A stretch of 64,000 nt of DNA from Piscinibacter defluvii (GTDB taxonomy: Bacteria > Pseudomonadota > Gammaproteobacteria > Burkholderiales > Burkholderiaceae_C), in NCBI RefSeq assembly GCF_004011805.1, contig NZ_RCHJ01000024.1, positions 1 to 64,000 of the forward strand, written 5' to 3'. The notes below the pieces were generated by a model that ran no database searches, had not been told where the DNA came from, and saw only the letters and a program-made list of their open reading frames with translations. Shown here one piece after another: positions 1 to 6,590 of the stretch. A program made the translations under genes and the position numbers. Each line of letters starts with the position of its first letter. Position 1 is the stretch's first letter.

Positions 1-137
1 CGACTTCCGCGCGGTCAACCCTCATGCCCGGTGACCCACTCGAAATTCAACAGAGCCTTCTTCCTGCATGTTGTCCCTGACCTGATGTTCTCGCCCGCGA
101 GGGAGGCGGCTGACCGCCGTTCCATTGTGCCGGTGGC

Positions 138-485
138 TTAGCGGCGCGCCGCGATGCTGGCGGCAGACGCGCTGGCGGAGCTGGCCGGCGGGGACAGCTT
201 GAACACGGCGCGGAGGATGAAGTGCGACAGCGCGGCGTCGAGCGGCTCGTAGACCAGAGCGCCGAACATCAGGCCCAGGCCGAGCGAGGACAGCAGCAGC
301 ACGGCGAAGGCCGTCATGCCCATCGCGGTCTGCGCATCGAGGCCGGGAGCGATGGCCTGCGCCGCGGCGATGAAGGCGTGCGCCGAGCTGAGCGCGATCC
401 AAGCCTTGAAGAAGGTGGCGGCCAGGCCGGCCATGATGGCGGCGGAAGCGAACAGGCTGACGGCGACGACGCGAACGGTTCTCAT
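138..485 (-). CDS. small hydrophobic membrane protein, unknown function
   Basis: This 115-residue protein has two long hydrophobic stretches, at about residues 5-30 and 55-80, joined by an Ala-rich linker, and ends in a Ser/Ala-rich tail. It is therefore probably a small inner-membrane protein with two segments. The ATG start has a good AAGGAG ribosome site seven bases upstream. It lies 26 bp downstream of the 219-residue gene on the same strand, so the two probably form one transcript. I recognise no family. The context (accessory end of a conjugative element) suggests a mobile-element gene, but no function can be assigned. Confidence 0.6.
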   Translation of the reverse strand: MRTVRVVAVSLFASAAIMAGLAATFFKAWIALSSAHAFIAAAQAIAPGLDAQTAMGMTAFAVLLLSSLGLGLMFGALVYEPLDAALSHFILRAVFKLSPPASSASASAASIAARR

Positions 486-511
486 GGGAGGCTCCTTGGT
501 GGGTTGAGGGA

Positions 512-1171
512 CTAGAAGAGGCGGTCGGGCGGCGGCGCGGCGTCGTCAGCGCGGCCGAAGGCCGGTGCGCCGTCGAGCAGCGACGACGCCGGCGCTGGTT
601 CGGACGGCTGCGCGCCGCCGAAGGTGGTGACGGCCGCCGGCGGCGAGTGCCACAGCGAATGCTCTTGGTGCGCGGCGTGATGGGCGCCGGGCGCACCGAA
701 GAAGCCGCCGTGCGAGGTCGCGGGAGAGGCGTTCGGCGAAGTCTGCGGATCGTGATCGGCCGCAGCGGTGATGTTGGCGCCGGTCAAGAGCGCGGTCGGC
801 TGCTCGGGCGACGACGCGCCGCCGAGCCATGACGTGCCCGTCGTGGATGCAGCGGGTGAGGCACCCCAGACCGTGCCGGCCTGACGCGGTGTCGCGCCAC
901 GGCGAGCCTTCGACAGGACTGCCTTCTTGAGCCGCGTGGAGGCTGCGGCGGGTGCAGGCTGCTGAGCAGGCAGCTTGGCGTCTTGCGGTTTCGCGTTCGC
1001 AGCCTCGGAGCTGGATGAGCCCGGTGGCGCATCCGTCTCGCTGCGGCGCTCGGGGGCCGCGTCGCCGTCGCGCCGATCCGCGGCGCGGTCTACCTGCGTG
1101 CGCGCGTGGTCGCGAGCCGTCTGGCCAAGATCGCGAAGCCCGCGCTTGAGGCGTTCCAGCAACGAGTTCAC
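512..1171 (-). CDS. Ala/Pro/Ser-rich low-complexity protein, unknown function
   Basis: The protein has 219 residues. A charged N-terminal part (NSLLERLKRGLRDLG, then several Arg/Asp-rich turns) is followed by a long low-complexity Ala/Pro/Ser/Thr tract with no predicted fold. I chose the GTG at 1171 over a longer upstream ATG because the extension crosses the 44-bp dispersed repeat and because CAGGAG lies just upstream of this GTG. It is the first gene of a minus-strand pair, and the repeat copy ends 57 bp before its start. No family is recognised; it may be a disordered linker or surface-type protein. Confidence 0.5.
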   Translation of the reverse strand: MNSLLERLKRGLRDLGQTARDHARTQVDRAADRRDGDAAPERRSETDAPPGSSSSEAANAKPQDAKLPAQQPAPAAASTRLKKAVLSKARRGATPRQAGTVWGASPAASTTGTSWLGGASSPEQPTALLTGANITAAADHDPQTSPNASPATSHGGFFGAPGAHHAAHQEHSLWHSPPAAVTTFGGAQPSEPAPASSLLDGAPAFGRADDAAPPPDRLF

Positions 1172-1228
1172 GCACGGGCTCCTGTCGAAGGTCGAAGGGC
1201 CACTATGCCGGGCCGAGCGTTGAGCCGT

Positions 1229-1272
1229 CCAACGGAAAGGCCGGTGCTGCGACCCCCTGAAACCTCCGGTCG
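1229..1272 (-). repeat. 44-bp promoter-proximal dispersed repeat, copy 1
   Basis: This is the most diverged of five copies of a 44-bp sequence that begins CCAACGGAAAGG and ends TCCGGTCG in plus-strand reading. Relative to the minus-strand gene starting at 1171 it lies 57 bp upstream. It also lies between divergent genes, since the nuclease-like gene at 1443 runs the other way. The orientation and distance match the other copies. Confidence 0.8.
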
Positions 1273-1442
1273 CCCAGTTTTTGGGCAAACAGACTTGGCT
1301 GGCGGCTGACAAGGACTTGCGCGAACGTCAGCACAGGTTGTCCACAAGAATTGTGGATGACTCTGGCGGTCGCCGGCACCCTTGAAGGGGCGAGGTCGCC
1401 TCGTATCGTGAACGCGTGGCAATCAAAGAGATGGAGCACGCG

Positions 1443-2324
1443 ATGAGCGATCTGCACGATGACGAACTCGAGGTGATGGAGGGCTGTGAAGCCCCCGCCG
1501 TACCGGCGCGCGAGATCCCCGACGTGCCCTTCGGCGTGACGCGGGGCATGAGCAACGAGGATTACCACGGCGATCGCAGCGCCGTGTCGTCGACGCAGCT
1601 CAAGCGCATGCTGATCAGCCCGGCGCACTTCCTCAGCGGCCTCAACGAGCCCGAGGAATCGAGCGAGGCGCTGCTGTTCGGCTCGGTGCTGCACGGTCGG
1701 CTGCTGGAACCGGACAGCTTCGAGTCGCGCTTCTTCCCCATGCCGAAGCTCAACCGGGCGACGAAGGTGGGCAAGCAGCGCTACGCCGAGTGCCTCGTTG
1801 AGGCGGCGGGCCGGACCGTGTACCCGGTGGCCTGGAAGGAGCCCATCGAGCGGATCATCGACAACGCGATGGCGCACCGCCGCGCGCGCGAACTGTTCGC
1901 ACAGGGCGAGGCCGAGGTCGCGCTCGTGTGGCTCGACGAAGAGACGGGCGTGAAGTGCAAGGTGAAGATCGACTGGTGGGCGAGCCCGCGCCAGCTCGTG
2001 GACGTCAAGTCGGCCGAGGACGTGACCTTCGACGGCTTCCGCAAGGCCTGCGGCCGCCTGGGCTACGCACTGTCGGCTGCGATGTACTGCGAAGCCGTCT
2101 TCCAGATCACGGGCGAGGAGCCCGAATGGGCCTTCGTCGCATGCGAGAAGGGGCGCCCGAACACGGTGGCGGTGTACCGCGCCACGCAGCGGCTTCTCGA
2201 ACGGGGCAGGAGCGACTTCCGGCGTGCACTGCGCCGGCTCGCCGAGTGCCGGGCGCGCGGTCACTTCCCCATGCTGCAGGCGGACGGCGAGTGGGAGGAC
2301 ATCGACCTTCCGCCGTGGGCGTAG
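1443..2324 (+). CDS. PD-(D/E)XK nuclease-like protein, RecE C-terminal / DUF3799 type
   Basis: The 293-residue protein contains the pattern NEDYHGD, then STQLKRMLISPAHF at about residues 45-60, typical of the DUF3799 (exodeoxyribonuclease VIII-like) family. An LFGSVLHGRLLEP segment follows, and the catalytic-type core has KIDWW then VDVKSAED (D and D-x-K) near residues 175-195. Such nucleases degrade one DNA strand and work with single-strand annealing proteins in phage and plasmid recombination. No annealing partner is recognised next to it. The ATG at 1443 is preferred because GGAG lies six bases upstream; a GTG at 1416 is the alternative. It is the first gene of the plus-strand accessory run. 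Confidence 0.8.
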   Translation: MSDLHDDELEVMEGCEAPAVPAREIPDVPFGVTRGMSNEDYHGDRSAVSSTQLKRMLISPAHFLSGLNEPEESSEALLFGSVLHGRLLEPDSFESRFFPMPKLNRATKVGKQRYAECLVEAAGRTVYPVAWKEPIERIIDNAMAHRRARELFAQGEAEVALVWLDEETGVKCKVKIDWWASPRQLVDVKSAEDVTFDGFRKACGRLGYALSAAMYCEAVFQITGEEPEWAFVACEKGRPNTVAVYRATQRLLERGRSDFRRALRRLAECRARGHFPMLQADGEWEDIDLPPWA

Positions 2325-2356
2325 GCCACAGGGGCGCGAGCCCTTGTGTCGGAGCG

Positions 2357-2442
2357 CTCATCCGATGGCGGCGCGAATCAGCCTGCTCGGCTGGTGCGAC
2401 GGGACTGCAGCCCTGAGCCGGAAGAACCCGCCATCGGATGAG
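2357..2442 (+). ncRNA. candidate structured leader RNA (cis-regulatory or antisense)
   Basis: A perfect 14-bp inverted repeat, CTCATCCGATGGCG at 2357-2370 and its complement at 2429-2442, encloses 58 bases that themselves form short helices. These are CAGCC/GGCTG with a five-base loop, and GGG...CCC further on. The result is a closed multi-branch structure of 86 nt. The AAAGGAG ribosome site of the gene at 2461 begins seven bases after the closing stem. It could be a riboswitch-like leader, a C4-type antisense RNA, or an unassigned plasmid RNA. The helices are visible; the function is inference. Confidence 0.45.
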
Positions 2443-2460
2443 TCGTTGAAAGGAGATCGC

Positions 2461-2781
2461 GTGAATTGCTTGAACCTGGTGCTGGCGCCGGGCTGCCGCG
2501 TCCGCATCGACGCGAACGCCGCGCGCATGTCGCTGCCAAAGGATGCCTGGTGTGGCCAGTTGTCGATGGAAGGCGTGCGCCTGAGTCGCACGCTCGAATC
2601 GATCCTGGACGCCACGGGTTTTCGGCCCTACGTCACCGAGGTGAGAACCGATGGCGTCGAGGTCGCCACGAGCTTCTTCGGCGATGGCATGTCCACATTG
2701 CGCATCCCGCGCACGGCGGTGATCGAGGTGACACAGGCGCCGGTCGCGAGCGCGCATGGAGGTCTCGCATGGGCTACCTGA
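2461..2781 (+). CDS. hypothetical protein, 106 aa
   Basis: The GTG start follows AAAGGAG with good spacing, directly after the structured leader. The 106-residue product is predicted to be a small soluble alpha/beta protein (start NCLNLVLAPG; GVRLSRTLESILDATGF in the middle; many beta-forming stretches). I recognise no family. It overlaps the next gene by 13 bp, so the two are translationally linked. If the leader RNA is regulatory, this gene is its most direct target. Confidence 0.55.
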   Translation: MNCLNLVLAPGCRVRIDANAARMSLPKDAWCGQLSMEGVRLSRTLESILDATGFRPYVTEVRTDGVEVATSFFGDGMSTLRIPRTAVIEVTQAPVASAHGGLAWAT

Positions 2782-3233
2782 ATCCGTTGCTGAGGCTGCC
2801 GGCGGGTCGTGCGCTACTCGAGCTGCCCACCGCTGATCGCCTGCGCATCGCGAAGGTGATGCGCGAGCTGCGTGTGCAGGCGAACAGCGAGGCCGAAAAG
2901 TCCTGGAGCCGCCGCAAGGGATTCGCCGCGGCGTATTGGCGCGCGGTGTCCACCTACGCGCGGCACGTGGCGCATGCGCTGACGCGCAAGCCCGAGCGGC
3001 ACGAGAAGGCGGACACCGACGTGGGTCGGCTGCTGCTGGATCTCGAGCGGGCCAGACTCGATGTGGAACTGCTGCTCGACGGCGCGCGGCGGTTGCTGCC
3101 TGAGGGGCAGCAACCCGAGGGCGCCGATGCACGACAGTGGGCCCGGGCGATGAAGCGGCGCGCCGATCAAGTTGCGCACGGCGAGGCCGCCCTTATGATG
3201 GGCGCGAAATCTGGGGAGCCAGCAGGATGTTGA
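2769..3233 (+). CDS. hypothetical helical protein, 154 aa
   Basis: The 154-residue product is highly charged and predicted to be mostly helical, with long Arg/Glu/Leu-rich stretches such as DRLRIAKVMREL and LLLDLERARLDVELLLDG. The ATG at 2769 overlaps the end of the previous gene, and a GAGG lies nearby. No family is recognised. Coupling and shared strand place it in the accessory operon that follows the RecE-like gene. Confidence 0.5.
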   Translation: MGYLNPLLRLPAGRALLELPTADRLRIAKVMRELRVQANSEAEKSWSRRKGFAAAYWRAVSTYARHVAHALTRKPERHEKADTDVGRLLLDLERARLDVELLLDGARRLLPEGQQPEGADARQWARAMKRRADQVAHGEAALMMGAKSGEPAGC

Positions 3234-3346
3234 ACTCGATCGCGCGTTGGGTCCGAACGATTGGCCAGCCGTTCCCAGCGTCGGATGTCGTCGGGCAAGC
3301 AATGGCTGCCGATCGCCTCGGCCTCGAACTCGACGCCGGAGGCTGA
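3227..3346 (+). CDS. possible small protein, 39 aa
   Basis: A 39-codon frame starts with ATG at 3227, after a GCAGG sequence inside the end of the previous gene. It stops two bases before the next start at 3348. The peptide (MLNSIARWVRTIG... LGLELDAGG) has an amphipathic N-terminus. Tight packing on both sides argues for a real coupled gene, but the length and the GC-rich background make a chance frame possible. Confidence 0.3.
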   Translation: MLNSIARWVRTIGQPFPASDVVGQAMAADRLGLELDAGG

Positions 3347-3347
3347 C

Positions 3348-3521
3348 ATGCTCAACCGTCATTCATTGTTGGTGATGCTGTCGGCCATGCTGGGCGCGAT
3401 GTTCTTCGCGTGGGTGTTCTTCGACAAGGCTTCCTTCCTCGATCACGGCTGGTTCGTCGTGGTCTGCCTGAGCGTGGTGCTGACGCCAATCGTGTCGCTG
3501 TTCGGCAAGCCCGACGGTTGA
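3348..3521 (+). CDS. small two-segment membrane protein, 57 aa
   Basis: The 57-residue product has two hydrophobic segments, at about residues 6-25 and 35-52, separated by a short acidic loop (FDKASFLDHG). It ends in a charged tail, as in small inner-membrane proteins of mobile elements. GGAGG precedes the ATG by a proper distance, which favours this start over a longer frame. The stop overlaps a TTG start of the next gene. Function is unknown. Confidence 0.5.
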   Translation: MLNRHSLLVMLSAMLGAMFFAWVFFDKASFLDHGWFVVVCLSVVLTPIVSLFGKPDG

Positions 3522-4456
3522 CCGAGGCCGTGTCGTTCTTCCAGAAAGCCCTGGACGGCATCCGCGAGGACCTGGGCCATCCGGCAAGCCTGCTGCGCGC
3601 GCTGCGCGACCATCCCAGGCTCATCGCCAAGATTGCGGCCGACCCCGCTTCGATCGCGCTGTACAGCGTGACGCGCTGGGAGGAACTCGGAGACCACGCA
3701 CCGACGAGCTGGCCGCGCCGCGAGCAGGGCGATCTGCAGGGCTGGCGCGCCGGCGAGAACGGCCGCTACGAGTCCTTTCGCGCGCAGCGTTCGGAGTACG
3801 CCGCACTGGGAGTGGAGCGGGTCAGCGCGGAATGGCTTTGCGACCTGTCGCAAGTGCACGGGTTCTCTTCCTCCAAGTCGCGTCTGGAAGACTTCGCGAC
3901 CACCGATCAGATGGTGGAGCGAAACAGCCCCGAGCTCATCGCCGAAATCTCACACGAGAGGCTGCAGGCCAACCTGGCGCACAGCGAGATTCGTATCCTC
4001 CACGACTCGGACAGCTCGGATCACTTCGTTCGACGCGAGTGGGACGGTAGGGTCTTCCTCGTCAACGGCGGCGGCTCACACCACCTGGCTGCGGCCAAGT
4101 ACATAGCCAGCCGGCTGGGCGTGCGCATCCCGCTCAAGGCCCCGTTGCACACCCATTCGCTCAACGCCGCGGCGCTGGCGTCGCTGAGGGGCGAGTTCGA
4201 CATGTTCGTAGTCGGGGAAGAGCCCTTCGCCTGGAACGCGTTCACCGATGCGATGGAAGCCTACAGGGCGACTTGGCTGTGGCATCCCCTGCCGCGGCCG
4301 CGCGACCGCGGCGCGCGGGCCGTCCTGCTGCCCAAGAGCGTGGGGCGGTCGCGGCGCGTCGCGGACGAACTGCGCGGCGCCGGCTTCGAGGATCTCGGCG
4401 CGCACCTGGCCGGCCTCATCGACCGCCAGGCGTCTCTCGCGAGAACGAGCCCATGA
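3518..4456 (+). CDS. hypothetical protein, about 312 aa
   Basis: The protein has about 312 residues and is soluble. It begins TEAVSFFQKALDGIRED, and its middle has FLVNGGGSHHLAAAKYIASRLG, which looks like a helix after a Gly/His loop. I do not recognise the family. The TTG at 3518 overlaps the previous stop (TTGA); a GTG at 3530 with GAGG before it is an alternative start. The stop overlaps the ATG of the next gene, so it belongs to a translationally coupled chain. The His-rich GGGSHH motif could bind a ligand or metal, but that is only a guess. Confidence 0.6.
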   Translation: MTEAVSFFQKALDGIREDLGHPASLLRALRDHPRLIAKIAADPASIALYSVTRWEELGDHAPTSWPRREQGDLQGWRAGENGRYESFRAQRSEYAALGVERVSAEWLCDLSQVHGFSSSKSRLEDFATTDQMVERNSPELIAEISHERLQANLAHSEIRILHDSDSSDHFVRREWDGRVFLVNGGGSHHLAAAKYIASRLGVRIPLKAPLHTHSLNAAALASLRGEFDMFVVGEEPFAWNAFTDAMEAYRATWLWHPLPRPRDRGARAVLLPKSVGRSRRVADELRGAGFEDLGAHLAGLIDRQASLARTSP

Positions 4457-4653
4457 GCACAGGGCTCGCGACCATCCAGCTGTCCGCGTTGCGACGGGCG
4501 GTCTTCATCGCCAACATGTCGCCGCGCAACGCGGCCTACGACTGCGTCGCGTGGTCCGGCGGCGTCCACACCACCAAGCGCGGCGCGTGGCGCATGGTTC
4601 GCGGTGGCCAGGATGCCGCCAGCCAGCGCGTCGCCCCGAGGCCCAGGCCTTGA
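4453..4653 (+). CDS. hypothetical small protein, 66 aa
   Basis: The ATG overlaps the previous stop by four bases (ATGA). The 66-residue product starts with a helical part (TGLATIQLSALRRAVFIAN) and ends in a basic, Pro/Arg-rich tail. No family is recognised. Coupling supports translation; sequence alone gives no function. Confidence 0.4.
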   Translation: MSTGLATIQLSALRRAVFIANMSPRNAAYDCVAWSGGVHTTKRGAWRMVRGGQDAASQRVAPRPRP

Positions 4654-4683
4654 GCGGCCGGCGGCGATCCTCTCGAACTCGTC

Positions 4684-5004
4684 ATGCTGGTCGACGTCGT
4701 TCTCCTGCGCGACAAGGGCATGCGGCTGCGCAAGGGCGAGCTGCAGCCGGCCGTGCGCGGCGAGCTCGAGCTCGGTGACGACAGCGGCTCAGGGCTGAGC
4801 TTCAAGCGGCCGCTGCGCGTGGCGCGCCTGTACAAGCGGATCGGCGTGCAGAGCCAGCGCCAGGACGCGCTGCTGCCCTTGTTCGACGCGCGCGTGATCC
4901 GCGTCGAGGACGACACCCTGACCATCACCGGCGTCGAGCTCAGCAGCGAAGGCGACCGCATCAGCGAGTTCGGCCAGGTGTGGCGCTGCACCGTGGCGCG
5001 CTGA
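4684..5004 (+). CDS. hypothetical beta-rich protein, 106 aa
   Basis: The 106-residue product is mostly short beta strands: it starts MLVDVVLLRDKG, then has FKRPLRVARLYKRI and VIRVEDDTLTITGVEL. It looks like a compact single-domain protein. The codon use and lack of low-complexity sequence fit a real gene. I recognise no family. It sits between small unknown genes and the zinc-ribbon protein gene on the same strand. Confidence 0.55.
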   Translation: MLVDVVLLRDKGMRLRKGELQPAVRGELELGDDSGSGLSFKRPLRVARLYKRIGVQSQRQDALLPLFDARVIRVEDDTLTITGVELSSEGDRISEFGQVWRCTVAR

Positions 5005-5088
5005 TCGCAAACCCGGCCGCACCGCGGCCTTGAAACCGGCGGCTTGCGCGGGATGCTGAAGGCCACTGTCAACATGACGGGAGCCTTC

Positions 5089-5634
5089 ATGGGTCACAGC
5101 GAACTTTCCCACCTTCCCGGCGCGCATCCTCAGGGCGCTGCCCTCAAGTGCCGCATCTGCGGCTGCAAGCTCAACGCTGCCCAGGGCGACGATGCCGCGC
5201 GCGGCGTCTGCGCGGCCTGCGATCGGCGCCCCGAGGCTCGGCGGCTCGGCCAGACCCCGCCGGCGAGCGCCGGCGGTGCGGCGGCGCCGGCGCGGGCCTT
5301 CACGGCCGCCGAGCTGTCGCTGATCCAGCGCGTGCATGCCGTGATGCCACTGCCTCAGCTGCTGGCCATACTCAACGAGCGGCTGATGGCCGACCTGGGC
5401 CCGGACGCGGCACCGTACACGCTGGAGCAGCTGCACGCGACCGTCTCGGGCTGGTCGGGCGCGGGCACGCTGGGCCCGAACGACTGGGCCGCGACGCGCA
5501 AGTTCCTCGCCAACGCGCGACGCCAGGGCATCCTCGACCGGATCGACGACTCGGTGATCAACGCCTTCGCCGTCGTCTTCCAGCTCGCGCCCAAGCAGGT
5601 CCTCTTGCTCAAGGACGTTGTCCTGGGAGGATGA
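5089..5634 (+). CDS. zinc-ribbon protein, 181 aa, first of an ATPase/HTH trio
   Basis: The N-terminal part carries CRICGC at about residues 21-26 and CAAC at 41-44, a C-x2-C...C-x2-C zinc ribbon. A Pro/Ala linker follows, and then a helical C-terminal domain (about residues 65-181). The ATG at 5089 has GGGAG seven bases upstream; an earlier in-frame ATG is less good. The stop overlaps an ATG just before the ATPase start at 5640, so the two are made together. Zinc ribbon plus helical domain suggests DNA or protein binding. No family name can be given. Confidence 0.6.
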   Translation: MGHSELSHLPGAHPQGAALKCRICGCKLNAAQGDDAARGVCAACDRRPEARRLGQTPPASAGGAAAPARAFTAAELSLIQRVHAVMPLPQLLAILNERLMADLGPDAAPYTLEQLHATVSGWSGAGTLGPNDWAATRKFLANARRQGILDRIDDSVINAFAVVFQLAPKQVLLLKDVVLGG

Positions 5635-5639
5635 TCAAC

Positions 5640-6590
5640 ATGAACAAGCACCAGGTCATCAACCGGCCGGAACTGGCCGAAGCGACGCTCAACCTCGGCG
5701 GCGAACCGCTGTCGCTCGCCCCGTACGCAACGACCGGGCTGCTCGGCCTGGCGGTGGGCCCGCGCGGGATGGGCAAGACCAACGCGGGGCTGCTCGTCGC
5801 CGAGCAACTGAGCGAGCAAGGCTGGGTGTCGGTGCTCATCGACCCCGAGAGCGAACTCGAATCGCTGTACGGCGACGCGGTGAAGAGCCCGGCCGACCTG
5901 ACCAAGCGCCTGCGCGCACGGCGCGAGAAGATCCTGGTGGTCCGCGCCCTCGACGCGAGCGAGTTCGTGCCCTACGGCAACGCCATCCTCGAGGTTGCCG
6001 ACGCCATGCGCAAGCCGATCCTGTGCGTGGCCGACGAGGGCCAGCTGTTCAGCCACCCGCGCCGGCGCAGCGAAGGCATCGGCGAGGCGGCCGACATCAT
6101 CAACACGATCTGCGAACGCGGCCGCAAGCGCGCGCTCGACCTGTTCATCACTGCGCTGCGCTACACCGGCACCCTTCATCGTTCGATCTTCGCGAACAAG
6201 AACCTGACGCTGGTGGGCTGCCAGGAAGATCCCACCGTCTGGGCCTCGCTGGCGCCGCAGTTCCGCGGCACGCAGATCGAGTTCTCCGACCTGCAGGCGC
6301 TGGCGCCCGGCGAGTTCGTGATGTTCAGCCGGCGCGGCGTCGAGAAGGTCCGCATGCCGATGGCCGCGGCTCTGCAGCCGGTGGCCACGAAGGCGGCGCC
6401 GCCCAAGCGGGTCCTGCCTGCCACCTACAGCCAGTGGGCGCGCGCGATGGGCGAACTGCCGCTGGCCACCTTGGAGCGCCTCACGGACGACGTGGTCGGC
6501 GTGCTGGGCGCGCTGTCGGGACTGACGGCGCAGCAGCTGGTGGCCGGCAGCAGCGCGCTGCGTGACGAGATCGAGGCGAGGGCACGATGA
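5640..6590 (+). CDS. P-loop ATPase, HerA/FtsK-like or Zot-like
   Basis: The 316-residue protein has Walker A GPRGMGKTN at about residues 38-46 and a Walker B-type strand ILCVADEGQLF near 128-138. A CERGRKRALDLFITALR segment follows, resembling the sensor region of HerA/FtsK-type motor ATPases and Zot-like proteins. This class moves or loads DNA or assembles partner proteins. GGGAGG nine bases upstream selects the ATG at 5640 over one at 5631. It overlaps the multi-HTH gene by four bases (ATGA) and follows the zinc-ribbon gene directly. A motor/DNA-binding complex made by the three genes is an inference from this coupling. Confidence 0.7.
   Translation: MNKHQVINRPELAEATLNLGGEPLSLAPYATTGLLGLAVGPRGMGKTNAGLLVAEQLSEQGWVSVLIDPESELESLYGDAVKSPADLTKRLRARREKILVVRALDASEFVPYGNAILEVADAMRKPILCVADEGQLFSHPRRRSEGIGEAADIINTICERGRKRALDLFITALRYTGTLHRSIFANKNLTLVGCQEDPTVWASLAPQFRGTQIEFSDLQALAPGEFVMFSRRGVEKVRMPMAAALQPVATKAAPPKRVLPATYSQWARAMGELPLATLERLTDDVVGVLGALSGLTAQQLVAGSSALRDEIEARAR

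Noticed and set aside
1-137. Possible gene at the left edge of the window
   Set aside because: Frames here only extend as shadows of the small membrane protein gene; nothing supports a gene in the first 137 bases.
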